Shown: one piece after another, positions 44,758-56,046 of the stretch
Layout: each line of letters begins with the position of its first letter
Position numbering within the stretch: position 1 is the first letter of the stretch
Assembly (NCBI GenBank): GCA_028554755.1
Contig: JAPTOF010000011.1
Span: forward strand, 6,104,501-6,168,500
Length of the DNA stretch: 64,000 nt
DNA from: Cordia subcordata
Lineage: Eukaryota; Streptophyta; Magnoliopsida; Boraginales; Cordiaceae
Direction: 5' to 3'
Notes under the pieces: generated by a model
The model's database searches: none
Told to the model about the DNA's origin: nothing
Seen by the model: the letters and a program-made list of their open reading frames with translations, nothing else
Program-made: the position numbers and the translations under genes

Positions 44758-46210
44758 CCAGTCGGCAGGGGGGGGGGGGGGCAGAGCGGGGGCCCTGGCC
44801 CCCCAAGCATCGAAAAAATATATTTTAGTGTATATAAAATTTTTAAAAATTTGAAAAAACCTTCTTATGGCCCCCTTAATTTTTTCACTTCTTTTGTTTT
44901 GTTTGAAATTATTCTCGAAATAATATTTTTCAAATATATTTTTTTATGTAGATAATATTTCAATGATTATAAATAAGTAACTTTACAAATAAATTTTAGT
45001 AATCTTTAATTTATTTGTTATGTTATTAAGTAGTTAGAGTAATTTGTTTTGGCAAGATAGATTTAAAGCTTCATAAAATTTAGATAGCCATTCCATAAAA
45101 AATTTATTTTATTTAGAGAATCTTTTCATATATTATTTATGTATTTGTTTTGGCTAGAAAATTCTGCAAAGGAGTGTATAACTTAATTTCATTATAGAAT
45201 CAGTATACTTTTTTATATAATTTATATTATTTTGCTAAATAATATTTTCTTTACACTTGTTTATGTTTGAAAAAAACTAACATCACTAACCTTTATTGTT
45301 ATGATTATTGCTATATATAATATATACCCTCTCATGTTAAAAAGTTGAAGCCTTGTTTTTTTATTTAGGGCCTGTTCGGCAAATTTAGCTGTTAGAGTAG
45401 CTAATAGCTGTTTGAGTAGCTGATAGCTATTTAGGTAGCTGATAGCTGTTGTATTTTAGCTGTTAGCGGATAGCTATTTAACCAGCTGATTGAACAAAAT
45501 GTGTTCGGTAAAATTAGCGGTTAGATTAGCTGATGAATGTTAAATGATGTAAAAGGACATTGATATCATGTTATTATTATTATTGTTATTATGATAATTG
45601 TAATTACTATTACTATTATAGGAATAAGATAATATATTTCATAATTATATATTTATTTTCATAATAATATTTTAATATTAAAGTATAACTAATTTTTTAT
45701 AAAACATTTGTGTCAATATTACAAAAATTAATTTTAATAGATTCAAAATTATTTTGTTAAAAAAAATTTACTAATAAAACTTATGCTTTTAGTAATGTTG
45801 ATTATATAGAAATTGAAATTCATTTTTATATTATTTCTTATTTATATTTGTGAAAGAAAAGGTAAAAATATAGGGAGAGATTGGAAAGAGAATAGAAAAA
45901 TCAAAAAATGCAAAAGGGTAGAATTGCCAAAAAAAATATGAAAAGCTAAAAGCTACCTGAAACGCTAAAGTTTTTAGCTTTTGAGAAACGCTAAAAGCTA
46001 CCTAAAAAGCTACTTGAAACGCTAGTTTACCGAACAGCAATAATTCAGCAAAATAGCGTTTTGACCAGTCAAAACGCTAAACGCTACTTAAAAAACTGTT
46101 GCCGAACACGCACTTAACATTATTTCGACGATCATTTTTCATTCAAATATGTATGTAGACCTTGCCCCCCCCCCCGACAAAAAATTTCTGGTTCCACCCC
46201 TGCCAGTCGG
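44758..46210. mobile_element. hAT-type element with a perfect 8-bp target duplication
   Basis: CCAGTCGG stands at 44758-44765 and 46203-46210. Between them is a 1437-base element that starts CAGGGGGG and ends ACCCCTG, with the right end (reverse: CAGGGGTGGAACCAGAAATT) of the kind common in plant hAT transposons. A G-run at 44769-44780 and a C-run at 46166-46175 suggest slippage. No transposase is coded. Because the flank after gene 2 lacks it, this copy inserted after the duplication or was lost there. Confidence 0.85.
45368..46113. mobile_element. Harbinger/Tourist-like MITE nested in the hAT element
   Basis: Ends GGGCCTGTTCGGCAA (left) and TTGCCGAACACGCAC (right, an imperfect inverted match) are flanked by TTA at 45365-45367 and 46114-46116, the usual TSD of PIF/Harbinger elements. 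The length is 746 bases. A related copy is at 14248-16539. Confidence 0.75.
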
Positions 46211-46340
46211 TAATTAATGGATCAATGCAAATCAGCTGCAAATTTAGTGACAAGTGCAAGTAGGTCACTAGAACTCCTTAAAGTTAATCTATATTGCATT
46301 GAAATTTCTATTGCTAAAAAATCTTCTTGTCAACATTACA
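46211..46340 (+). other. Segment of duplicated unit 1 (matches 57424-57545)
   Basis: ttaatggatcaatgcaaat... to ...cttcttgtcaacatta is common to both units. A further 2.7 kb then separates it from the continuing match at 49025. Confidence 0.75.
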
Positions 46341-49024
46341 TTAAACACATAGACACCACCAAAATGAAAAATTCAAATTCTCAGTTGAAAAAAAAGTAAA
46401 AAAAAAAATCCAATTATACAATTGGCGTATGTATTTGAACTTTTTTCTTATTAATCTCGAGTCTTCTTTCACAACTTAACTATGCTCTACTTCTACATAT
46501 GATCATTATGAATAGCGGACATTAACACCTTTGCTGTAATCCTAAAAGATATTAATATGCATGTAATCGAAAAAGTGCAAAAATCGCTTAAAACTTGACT
46601 CCGTCTCCATAATGTGAAAAGCAAGCAGAAGTCTGTGGAATTTCTTCATTAAGCCAAGAATATAATCAGCATCTGTCATGATTCTTCAATCAAAAAGCTA
46701 TTAGACATATCAATAGCAGAATCTGAGCTCCATATTTTCTCATCATGAACAATAACAATTCCAATAACAATTCTTCCCTTCATCTATGCGTCCAGAAGAT
46801 TTAATTGATAACTCAAAATCTATATCACATATCAATAGCAGAACCAAGCCCCATATTTTCTCATCATGAGCAAATAACAATTCTTCTCTTAATCTATGCG
46901 TGCAGAAAATTTAATTGATAACTCAAAAAGCTATCACACATATCAATAACAGAATCTGAGCTCCATATTTTCTCTTCACGATATTTTCTCTTCATGAGCA
47001 ATAACAATTCTTCCAGCAACCTGGTCGAGATCTTATTGGCTGTTCGATGTGATTTTTCGTCCACTGCAAATAAGAGAGCAGTAGCAGTAAGTAACGAAAT
47101 GTTGTGGAAGTGCATATCCATTAACAAGAGAAAATCTAAATGAACTTGCTGAAAAAACAATCATCAGTAATATTAATCCATTACGCTGTAAAATTGATTG
47201 GTTATTTTACATCACATTCATCAAGGCAAACATTTCATATTAACAATCTCCATATATGTATGCAACCTAACTAATTGGTATATGATGCAAAAGTATGTTA
47301 GCACCAAACCTTAATATACTGGACTGCAAAATTGATTGGTTATTTGGATTTGTTATAATTCAGGGCTAATAATTACAAGACTCATGGGGTTATTTGGATT
47401 TGTAATGATTCAGGCCTAATAATTACAAGACTCATGGCTTAAATATAAATAGAACAGAACCACAGGACTCTTAGACGGTAAGAAAGCCTATTTCAATACT
47501 ACTTGTAACGATCCAAACCCTACTATACTACTTATAACGATCCAAGTTCAACTACTAGTCCGCCATCAATGTATTTTATATCCAAATTCAACTATTAGTC
47601 CGCCATCGCATTGCGCCCAATCAACTAATCCAAAATATAAGCCTTTATTGACAATAGTAATTGATACAGGTGCACCACGTAGGCCAATAGAATGACGACA
47701 CGTGGGATACGGAGGCTGGTGGTAGCATCGGGCATCCCCCCATCACACGGGTCCGCCCTCGTGAGTGTGCCCGCAGACCTTGGGGACACGGGTCCGCCCT
47801 CTTCACCTATCTTCGTGTACCCTCAAGCTACCTATAAGCCTTCTTCGTATATTCAAGCTAAGTGTGAGAAGCGGTGGTGAAAATGATATAATGATACATG
47901 AACATGCATGGAGGCAGACCCAAGCCCACACGTACGTTGCAAAATAGAGCAAGGCATACCCTTGCCTTATGGGTTTGCCCAAGCCGAGCATCCCGAAGAA
48001 AACAGGGACTCTTGCTCGAAGAGGTTAAATGCGCCATGTCAACAATCAAAGCAAGTCCAGTCAGCATCTTACTTGAGGTAAGTTTCAAGTATTGAGCCAC
48101 CATATCTATAAATACCAGGCCATAACTCAAGCAAAAGGGTAAATAAGGACCAAAATTCTCTCCATTTGTCATTTGCATGTTTATAGTGCATTCGAATATA
48201 GATTCACAAATCCATGAATCTCAATAACTAACTTGACCGTCGGAGGCGTAACGGGAGAAAAGCCCAGCTCCGTCTTTGTTTCGCAGGGAAACGCTTACGC
48301 ATCAATCAACTAGGCGCAAAAGGCTTATCCTACCACCAACCTAGAACAAAACAGGCTTACGCATCCAACATGCGGGCAAAGGTTGACCCTTGGCTAACGT
48401 GTCTACCTCTATCCTATCCAGCCTACCTACAAGGTCACCCGAATCTCTACTGACGTGGGGAGAACATCTTTACCCACATTAGTAATGAACCTAAACTATT
48501 ATAAAGTATATACAAATTTCACAAATAACTAATAGGGGGGGGGGGGTATTACACAATTATTATTATTATTATTATTATTTGCAAAGGTTTAATGTAACAA
48601 CATTAAAAAATCCAAATTCTCAGTTGGAAAAAAAAAAGAAAAAAAAGATCCAATTATGCAAATTGGCCCATGTATTTGAACTTTTTTCTTATTAATCTCA
48701 AGTCTTCTTTCACAACTTAACTATGCTCTACTTCTACATATGATCATTACGAATAACGAACATTAACTCCTTTGCTGTAATACTAAAAGATATTAATAGG
48801 CATGTAATCGAAAAAGTCCAAAACTCGCTCACAACCGTGATGATGGCCTTTCTCAAGCACGTGTGTAGAACTTGATTTGACATCCGTCTACATAATGTTA
48901 AACACCAAGCAGAAGTTTGTGGAATATAATCGTTGCGTACTCGAATAAAACACTTCTTTAACTTCACAAAGTCAGTATTAGAAATTCAAAACTCTGCATT
49001 TCTTCCTTGAAATAGGATCAAAAT
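46341..49024. other. 2.7-kb insertion in unit 1, LTR-like in part
   Basis: Absent from unit 2. A direct repeat of about 230 bases (46360-46590 and 48598-48825) bounds much of it. Inside are three partial copies of a unit of about 108 bases at 46700-47010, a 52-base tandem repeat near 47337-47438, and an LTR-like, GC-richer part at about 47500-48520. That part holds a TATA box (atctataaatacc, about 48105) and the aacttgaccgtcggagg motif (48230-48246) that is common near the end of plant gypsy-type LTRs. Confidence 0.5.
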
Positions 49025-49387
49025 TATACAAGATGCTACATGTTTGCGGAAGTTCTTAGAAAATGAAGATGCATCTACAGTTATTCAGAACCAAAATGGA
49101 GCCACGTGTGTGGTAGGGTCCAAACAAGACCTGCTTGGTTGGGCTGTCAAGTTCCTTTTTGTTAAGAAAAATATAATTACAAAAAGAAAAGAGGAAAAGA
49201 GGGGAGGAGGCTACTTTTCTTTTTAGTTTTTTTTTTTTTCTTACCTTATTAGTTGGCGTGTGTTTTACACAATGCCCTTGTGGTGTACATAGGGGTGAGT
49301 GTACAGTATAATTTGCATGCAGTGTAGGCCTATGGGATAAATTATAAATATTATTATACAATTTTAGATTAAAAAATATAGTATTAG

Positions 49388-49421
<34 letters not shown>

Positions 49422-50090
49422 TCCTTAATACTGTTAAAATTTTAAAATATACTATGTATCGAGGATAGAGTAAATATGATGAAGTAAATGATAGGCAAAC
49501 ATCTGATTAAGTAATTGTATTGGTTTACTAAACGTATTAGAAATGATAGCGAAACACAAATATTCTACAAAGCTAAAATAGTAATTGGTTGGCAAATGCT
49601 ATATGTAGAAGAATATATACCAATTAAATGAGTTCTAAATTATAGAAGTTTTAAACATTAGGCTTGATTTAATTTTGAAAAGTTTCAAGCTAAAAAAAAC
49701 AACAGTCAATGTTATGAAAAGGGAGATTGTATTATGAACCATGACATAACTTCATAGAATAAGTATATAAATGTAATAGATAGATGGCATGAAATAGGTT
49801 TAACCAAGTGAACCACAAAATTGCCGATATTATTAGATGGGGAAATTTATATTAGACAAAGTATATCAAATTGCACCTCCCCCTCTCAACCACCCTCTAT
49901 TAAGCTCCTCTATTTTCTTCTTTTCCAAGCAAGGCTACGGCTATCGACATTGTCTTAATAAAATTCTCCTTTCGTCCGTGAAATAGGCGTTGGCTGACCT
50001 ATGTAAAATAGTGTCATTAATTTCTTATTTATTTTGTCTCGGTTTACACCATGTTTACCCCAACAATAACTTTGATAAAACACAGGTTAT
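49025..50090 (+). other. Segment of duplicated unit 1 (matches 57543-58600)
   Basis: Near-identical blocks include gcaaacatctgattaagtaa and ccgatattattagatgggg. It has no gene. An (AT)n run lies at 49392-49419. Confidence 0.75.
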
Positions 50091-52769
50091 AATTATAAAA
50101 TTAAGTAATTATATGTTTGGTTAAAATGTGTTAAAAGAATAATTTATATTGTTAAAATAACTATTTAGGACATGACAATAGAATTTGAGATATAAGTATA
50201 ACATAAAAGAGTAAAGATATTTTAGTAATAAAGATAAAAAGTTTAGGATAAGATAATAAATGATTTGGTCAAACTTATTTTTTTTTTTAAATGCTTAAAT
50301 CCATAAAAAGTAAAAGTTGGGGATGGAAAACTTTTTATTTTTTGTTTAAAGTCACTTTAAAAAAAGCATTTTTTCTATTAAAACAAATGTCACCATTAAT
50401 TTAAATAGAGCTTTAAGTAGGTTTAACAAAAAAAAAAAAAAGCGCCAAACCAAACACCTTAGTCAGAACAGCTTTCAAAGAATGTGCATTCAATCTACAC
50501 AGTAGCCAGGTGCAAACTCCATCCCAAGTATGAATCCAATGCGGGCCATGAAGCATTCAATATTTGTAGTCTATTCACCAACTATGTTCACTCTACTTAT
50601 TCTATCATCAATGCACGAATTCTCTGCCCTTACGTTCTTTGAGCATCTAAGGAGCATACTACATTTGTTTATATTTTTCATGAAATGTCTTGGATTACAA
50701 TTTCAGTTAATTACAACTTTTAATTTCGCCTATTTGTAATGCTACCACATTAATATTTAGGCATTCCAACAGTGTGTATACTACTTTTTATCAGTCTTCA
50801 ATTTCAATATTTTTCTTAGAGCTAAGAACTTTTGTACAATTGGATAATTTTGAAGTGAAGCATTTGAATTTTGAATTCTTTTTATTTTTTGTGTAGGGAT
50901 GAGTATTTATAGACTAACTGTTAAAAACTTTGTAATTTTTTTTAATCCAAACAACATCATGGGAAATTTTATATGTCTAAAATAATTTACAAGCACAAGA
51001 CTATATAAAGCCACAGGTCATGACCGCGCATTGCACAATTTCCCTCACTAGTCTATTAAAAGTGTGGATGCAATTAGTTTTTGTGCGCTGTGCAAATTTC
51101 CCTTGCATTTTCCAGCCGATGACATTTTCTTGTCCCTAAAAAGAAGAAGGCAATGACTATTTTTTTTCAAATGGCTAATCAATTCCATGAAATCGGGAAA
51201 TTCTTTGATAGTCTAATTAAACAAAGGTCGAGAATTATTTTTCTTTTTTCTTTTTCCACTTTTCCGATAGCTGGCCAATGAACATCTTCATTGATAGAGA
51301 CTTCATTAACACTTTCTTTCTTTCAATCTTTCTCTCTCTCTCTCCTTTTTCTTATTACTATTTTTTTTGGTGTGTGTGCGCCTTCTTTGTATGCGATGGG
51401 TAACAAATGAACACGTTTATGTATAGAGATTTCAAGTAACAAAAGAACGTGGTGTTTACTGATAGAGATTTCAACTACCTTATCTTCATTCTTGACCTGT
51501 GTTTAATTAGAGTAGTGGAACATCTTTCTTATCTTTTTTGTCTTTTAATTTGACTAGTTAATACAAGCTTGTTACAGAAACCATCATATGCCTGACCCAG
51601 CAAATACCAATTAAAGTCATGACATAAAATTTTTTCTTCTTCTTCTTTTTGGCGAGTTCTAATAAGCTAATCCTGGCCAGGGAAAAGGAAAAAAAGTCAA
51701 CAAAAATACAAAATCATAGTTAACATCGTCTTGTGTCAATTACGTCCTATAACAAGTGCATACTAAGCCCCCAGCTAACGCTCTAACTGTGTAGAAAAAT
51801 TCTTAACTAGTGCAATCGAATCAGTAAGTGCATTGTCCGGACCATCACCTAATTTGATCAGCCAACAACTAAATTGACACTTTCTGTAACTCGTGAAATT
51901 AAATGGAGCAAGTCGTGAAATTAAAGGGTATCAAAATTGAGAATGAAATGTTTGGGCTTGATTGTAATTTCCTTTTGATTAATGAAATTTTTTTCCTGAC
52001 CAAAAAAAAAAAATTAGTTGTGTTGTACGTACAAATTTTTGTTATTTAATTTAATGGGCCAATAAAGCAACATCATCCATAGACAATTATTCTCCCATTC
52101 TCATTTAAAATTTACCTCTCGAATGAAATTCTTGAGACCCATGGCTACTTTATACAAATTCCATTGAAACCACATGTTATAGTTTGGAAGTTTTTTTTTA
52201 AGGTTGTGGTCTGAGTATGGAAGATTAAAAGTAATAAAGTAATGAAGAGATTATTTATAATCTGTTTGGCTAAGTTTATTTGGGGTTTATAGATAGTAAA
52301 TAAAAAAAAAAAATGTGAGAGATACTTTGCTTTAAAAACTTATAGTTGCAAAATAAGCATAGCCAAACAAGCTCTTATAGTCTTACTCCATAGTCATCCC
52401 TGTCATGCGAAAACATGTGGGCCTTGTATTGTCCCTTTTTGAACTAATATCTTTCGAATCCTCTTTGTCTTTATTTTTGTCATATATAAATAGTGTGATT
52501 ATCTCTTTTTTTGTCCCATTTTAGTGTCTTTAATTTTTTTTTTTAATGTGTGCCTACAAGAATTTTTAGAATTAATAATATAAAAGGGGTAAAATTTCAA
52601 ATTTCAGAACTCGCTAATACCATTTCTCTCAGTGTAATATCGAACATTGCTAATACCTCTTATTTATAAAGAATATTGCACAAGTCCTCCAAAAAGAGAA
52701 GTTTTGTACAACATTCTTTATAGTATAGGGAGCTATTTGTGAGGTTTGAAATACACAAATTTGTAACTT
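50091..52769. other. 2.7-kb insertion or expansion in unit 1
   Basis: Absent from unit 2. It contains a relic of the MGGAAS upstream region and gene start (51290-51945). No protein is recognised; the 69-codon frame at 50530-50739 has no known domain. A T-run at 51989 with a cctgaccaaaaaaaaaaaa tail (to 52013) could be the end of a retroposed copy. Confidence 0.45.
51290..51945 (+). pseudogene. Relic of MGGAAS upstream region with deleted coding part
   Basis: gatagagacttcatta, tttaattagagtagtggaacatc and gtgcattgtccggaccatcac match 55430-55740. It ends with aaattaaatggagcaagtcgtg (51897-51918), where the gene start should be, followed within 20 bases by unrelated sequence. The coding region is essentially lost. 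Confidence 0.5.
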
Positions 52770-53330
52770 TGATAGAACACAGGTTAAATACAATTGCTCT
52801 ATAGGAAGTACAAAGAATCCATCATGTTGCAAAATATTACAAATAATTTGCCAAATACATTTATTGATATAGAAAATACTATAAGATCACACATTTTGTA
52901 ATTGTTCTAACACAAATTAATAACCTAGCATGACATATGACAAATACAAACGTAGATCCACGTAGAAAAATTTTCTTTGAACAAATGCTTTTCATTCTTG
53001 CGCTACGTTTAATTTGAGCGATAGAACATTTTCTTTCTTCTTTCTTAGGTGATTAAAATCTATCCACGTACAAAATTTCAAAATTTAAAATAATCTTATA
53101 AGATCTTAGGTCATTTTTAATTAATTGATTTCTGTGATAGAACTTTAGTGATTGTTAATCGTGATAAATGGACATGTTTATTAAACATGTCTGAAAGATA
53201 TTATAATATGTGGACTTGTTTATTGAACAAAACTTTTAAGGTGGTGATTGGTATATGAAAATAATTTGAGAAAAAAATGATATTTTTGGTTCTATTCAAA
53301 ATTAAATGATTTTAATGATTGGTAAAGTGT
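52770..53330 (+). other. Segment of duplicated unit 1 (matches 58590-59035)
   Basis: Shares gctctataggaagtacaaag, the cacacattttgt block and the final gatatttttggttct block with unit 2. The match ends near 53330. Confidence 0.75.
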
Positions 53331-54180
53331 AAAGAATTCTCTGAAACCACACTAATGCCTCTTGGGCAGAAAACTCTGCGCACCCAACCATATGGTCTGC
53401 GAATACTTATTGACAGACCCTTTTTTCTCTCATTTTGAAACTAATTCTCATAGCTTGGCATAATCTCAGCATAAGACACACCCAGTATCAAACATTTTTC
53501 CCCCCATTTTGAAACTAATTCTCGTAGTTTAGCATAAGAGGCACTTGTTGCTTGTGATTTTGTTGTTCCGGGTTTATCACATTTATCTCCAAATAAAAAT
53601 CAATTCTTTATTGGCGTGATGATAAAATTTTCCTACAAAGCAAAGTATGAATCATGAGACATCAAAAAGATGACATTTTAAACCAAACTTGATTAACCCT
53701 AGAGAGCTGGTAAAACTTTATTCTACTGACCCAATCTGCAATGTACCCAGAATAACAAAATCACAAACAATAGTTGCGTTTTATGCTAAACTACTAGAAT
53801 TAGTTTCAAAATGGAAGGGAAAAAAAAAAAGGGTTGGAAATGGCTGTTGTTGGTTCAACAAAGGAAGAAAGAATTTTGACCAAAAAAAATAAAGAGACTA
53901 TTGATTATAGTTAATTTAGATGGCGAAAAATAAATTAAGAAATGAATTCGGAGGAGAAATAACATTATTCTAATTATTATTGGCAGAGACTTGCGCACCC
54001 TAATTTGTATATCGACAGAAAATTGGCATACCCGATTCTTATTCATGACTTATGCGATTTCTTGTGGTGAATTGAGATTAAGAGATAATTCAAGTGATTG
54101 AAACTATCTCTTTAAAAATAAGATATTGGGTTCGAATGTCATGGGTGGCGGAGGTTCAGAAGAAAAAAAAAAAAGAAAAG
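53331..54180. other. No recognisable gene; AT-rich DNA with a short repeat
   Basis: A 36-base block (cattttgaaactaattctc...gcataa) is repeated at 53430 and 53505. The 67-codon frame at 53689 has no recognised domain. Confidence 0.4.
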
Positions 54181-54203
54181 AAATTCAACGCGGCCAAGAA
54201 CAC

Positions 54204-54403
54204 ATGTTCTTCTAATCAGTGAGGTCTATATGCGAACTCAGTCGTTGTCAAGCAAAACAGTGAAACACATTAGCACTGTCATCGAATCAGAGAAGTTTAC
54301 AATATGTTCTTCTAATCAGTGAGGTCTACATGCGAACTCCGTCGTTGTCAAGCAACAGTGAAACACATTAGCACTGTCATCGAATCAGAGAGTTTACAAA
54401 TCA
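54204..54403. repeat. 100-bp tandem repeat (two copies)
   Basis: Copies start at 54204 and 54304 with atgttcttctaatcagtgagg and are more than 90% alike by eye. A 37-base tandem repeat (acaaatcatatatcaaaaagc) follows at 54396 and 54433. Confidence 0.85.
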
Positions 54404-54484
54404 TATATCAAAAAGCAAAAAGAAATGTTTCCACAAATCATATATCAAAAAGCAAAAAGAAATGTTTCCACTTGTTATAGGTTG

Positions 54485-54620
54485 AAATTAAATGAAAAGG
54501 AGCCCGTCATCTTGTTTTTGAGCTCGGTCAATGAAGGAGGTTACGGCAGAAGCTTCATGTTATCACATTCAAACAGGGGGAAAAAAAAAAAAAAGTTCAC
54601 AAAAAAAATCAAACTAAACG
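54485..54620 (+). pseudogene. Second truncated relic of the MGGAAS gene 5' end
   Basis: aaattaaatgaaaaggagcc then gagctcggtcaatgaagg follow the first coding bases of the gene loosely. The frame breaks early. It precedes a TATA-like ttatataaac (54625-54634). Confidence 0.35.
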
Positions 54621-54746
54621 GTGTCTTATATAAACGAAGCTGGGGTATCAAAATTGAGAACTCAGAATTAAGTTGGGAACTTCTCCAAAACGCCATTTTC
54701 ACGAAAATCTATTCTGGAAAAGCCACATTTTATAACTTGAAACTAA

Positions 54747-55016
54747 ATGGGAGGTGCAGCAAGTGGTCTTGTTAATTCAGCTCGGTCAATGAAGGTAGCA
54801 ATTCGAGACTACTTGAAAGGACGAAGACGGCAACCGGATGTACAAGCAGCAGCATCGCAACCATCACAAGACCTGGAAGCTGCAGCAGGAGGTCATTATG
54901 TGGACTTGAAATACTCATTCACAAGGGTGTTAGGAAAAGTTCACCCACCGTTCGCTGGAGTTCATGTTCTAAAGACCACTTCACTGTATGTGGGGTTGCT
55001 AACGAGGAGTAAGTAG
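54747..55016 (+). pseudogene. MGGAAS gene copy truncated by an insertion
   Basis: The first about 50 codons give MGGAASGLVNSARSMKVAI, then QDLEAAAGGH, like copies 1 and 2. At about 54898 the match stops and a different sequence follows (codons 51-89, no known domain), then a 374-base solo LTR. The four hydrophobic segments are missing. A TATA-like box (54625) and a leader matching copy 2 precede it. It could still give a short myristoylated peptide, but a pseudogene is likelier. Confidence 0.65.
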
Positions 55017-55033
55017 AGTTTGAGGTGGAGATT

Positions 55034-55407
55034 TGTACGGATATGGCCCCTATTCTGCATTAGACTTACGGACCCAAATTGTGGCCAAATTAAGAGTTCT
55101 GCCATATTTAAAGTCTTTATATTCTATAAATAAGAGTTTTGCCTTTCGTATTAGGTGTGAGTCAGAGATAGAGACAGAGCGTAAAGAGCAAGACACCTTA
55201 AGGGAGGAGAGCTCAAGGGGCAAGGGCTCTCAAGCCTGAGCTCTCAAGCCTGAACTCTTTGTCCATGGTGTATTCGTTCTTCATAGTAAATATTCTCTTG
55301 TCTGTCATTGGACGTAAGTGAAAGGCCTAACTACGTTAAACTATTGTATCCATTGTATTTTATCTTTCCTATTTTATTCTTCGTTCAAACACCCCAAATT
55401 CCCAGCA
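55034..55407 (+). repeat. 374-bp solo LTR (family 1, second copy)
   Basis: Begins TGTACGGATATGGCCCC and ends CCCAGCA, with a TATA box (ctataaataag) near 55124. The partner is at 12262-12636. A block aggcctaactacgttaaact occupies the place of agggccgaaccacgttaaaa in the copia LTRs at 39486-43216, so the families may be distantly related. Confidence 0.6.
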
Positions 55408-55782
55408 TATTTTTTGAGAATCTTCTTTGATAGAGACTCCAGACCTGCTTTCTTGTTATTAACCCGGCCTTTGTTTAATTAGAGCAATCAAACATTTTTT
55501 ATTTTTTTTTTAATAATTAGAGCAATGGAGCGTCTATTTTCTAACTAAAGCAATTGAACATCTATTTTTTAATTAGAGCAAATCGAAACAAATGCATATG
55601 TTTATTGACGTAATTTTCATTCTTGACCATATTTAATTAGAGCAATGGGACGTCCATTTTCTAACTAAAAGCCATCGAATCAAAAAGTGTATTGTCGGGG
55701 GACCATTACTTAATTTGATCTCCCAACCAAAATGCCACTTTTTGTAACTCTCGACTCTTGCAATTGAAAGGGAGAAGGAGCA

Positions 55783-55870
55783 AGTCGTGCTGTAAATTCA
55801 GCTCGGTCAATGGAAGGCCGCAATCCACGACTACTTGCAACGAAGAAACCAACAAATTGCCACAGTAAGC
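55783..55870 (+). pseudogene. Third truncated relic of the MGGAAS gene 5' end
   Basis: gggagaaggagcaagtcgtg, then aaattcagctcggtcaatgg and cgactacttgcaacgaagaa match the first 75 coding bases of copies 1 and 2 with an insertion and a stop (tgctgtaaa). It lies 190 bases upstream of the intact copy 2. Confidence 0.6.
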
Positions 55871-55904
55871 TGGGGTATCAAAATCCAAGATAATTAATAG
55901 GCAG

Positions 55905-56046
55905 CGTCTTTTATGCAAAACTCCACAGTAAGCTGGGGTATCAAAATTCAGAACTCAGAACTCAGGACTAAGTTGGCAACTTCTCCAAAACTCCATTTTC
56001 ACGAAAATCTATTCTGTAAAAGCCACAGTTTATAGCTTGAAATTAA
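55905..56046 (+). promoter_or_regulatory. Leader and probable core promoter of MGGAAS gene 2
   Basis: ggcagcgtcttttatgcaaaactcc parallels gacagcatcttacatgcaatataaa of gene 1, the very site where the copia element sits there. Here it is undisturbed. The leader up to gaaattaa before the ATG is nearly the same in both. The TATA-like run of gene 1 is not conserved. Confidence 0.45.

Noticed and set aside
44769..44780. G-run at the hAT end read as a G-quadruplex switch
   Set aside because: A single homopolymer next to a transposon end is more simply explained by slippage.
46700..47010. Regular repeats that could suggest a CRISPR array
   Set aside because: There are only two to three long (about 108 bases) tandem copies without unique spacers, in plant DNA.
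46894..47160. 88-codon frame on the - strand
   Set aside because: It runs through the 108-base tandem repeats and into unrelated sequence; no domain.
47692..48178. Several overlapping open stretches on both strands in a GC-richer part
   Set aside because: GC-rich DNA gives more open frames by chance. The part looks like an LTR (TATA box, LTR-end motif).
53689..53892. 67-codon frame with basic residues
   Set aside because: No recognised domain, ends in a poly-A/Lys run, and no homologous frame in the duplicated unit.
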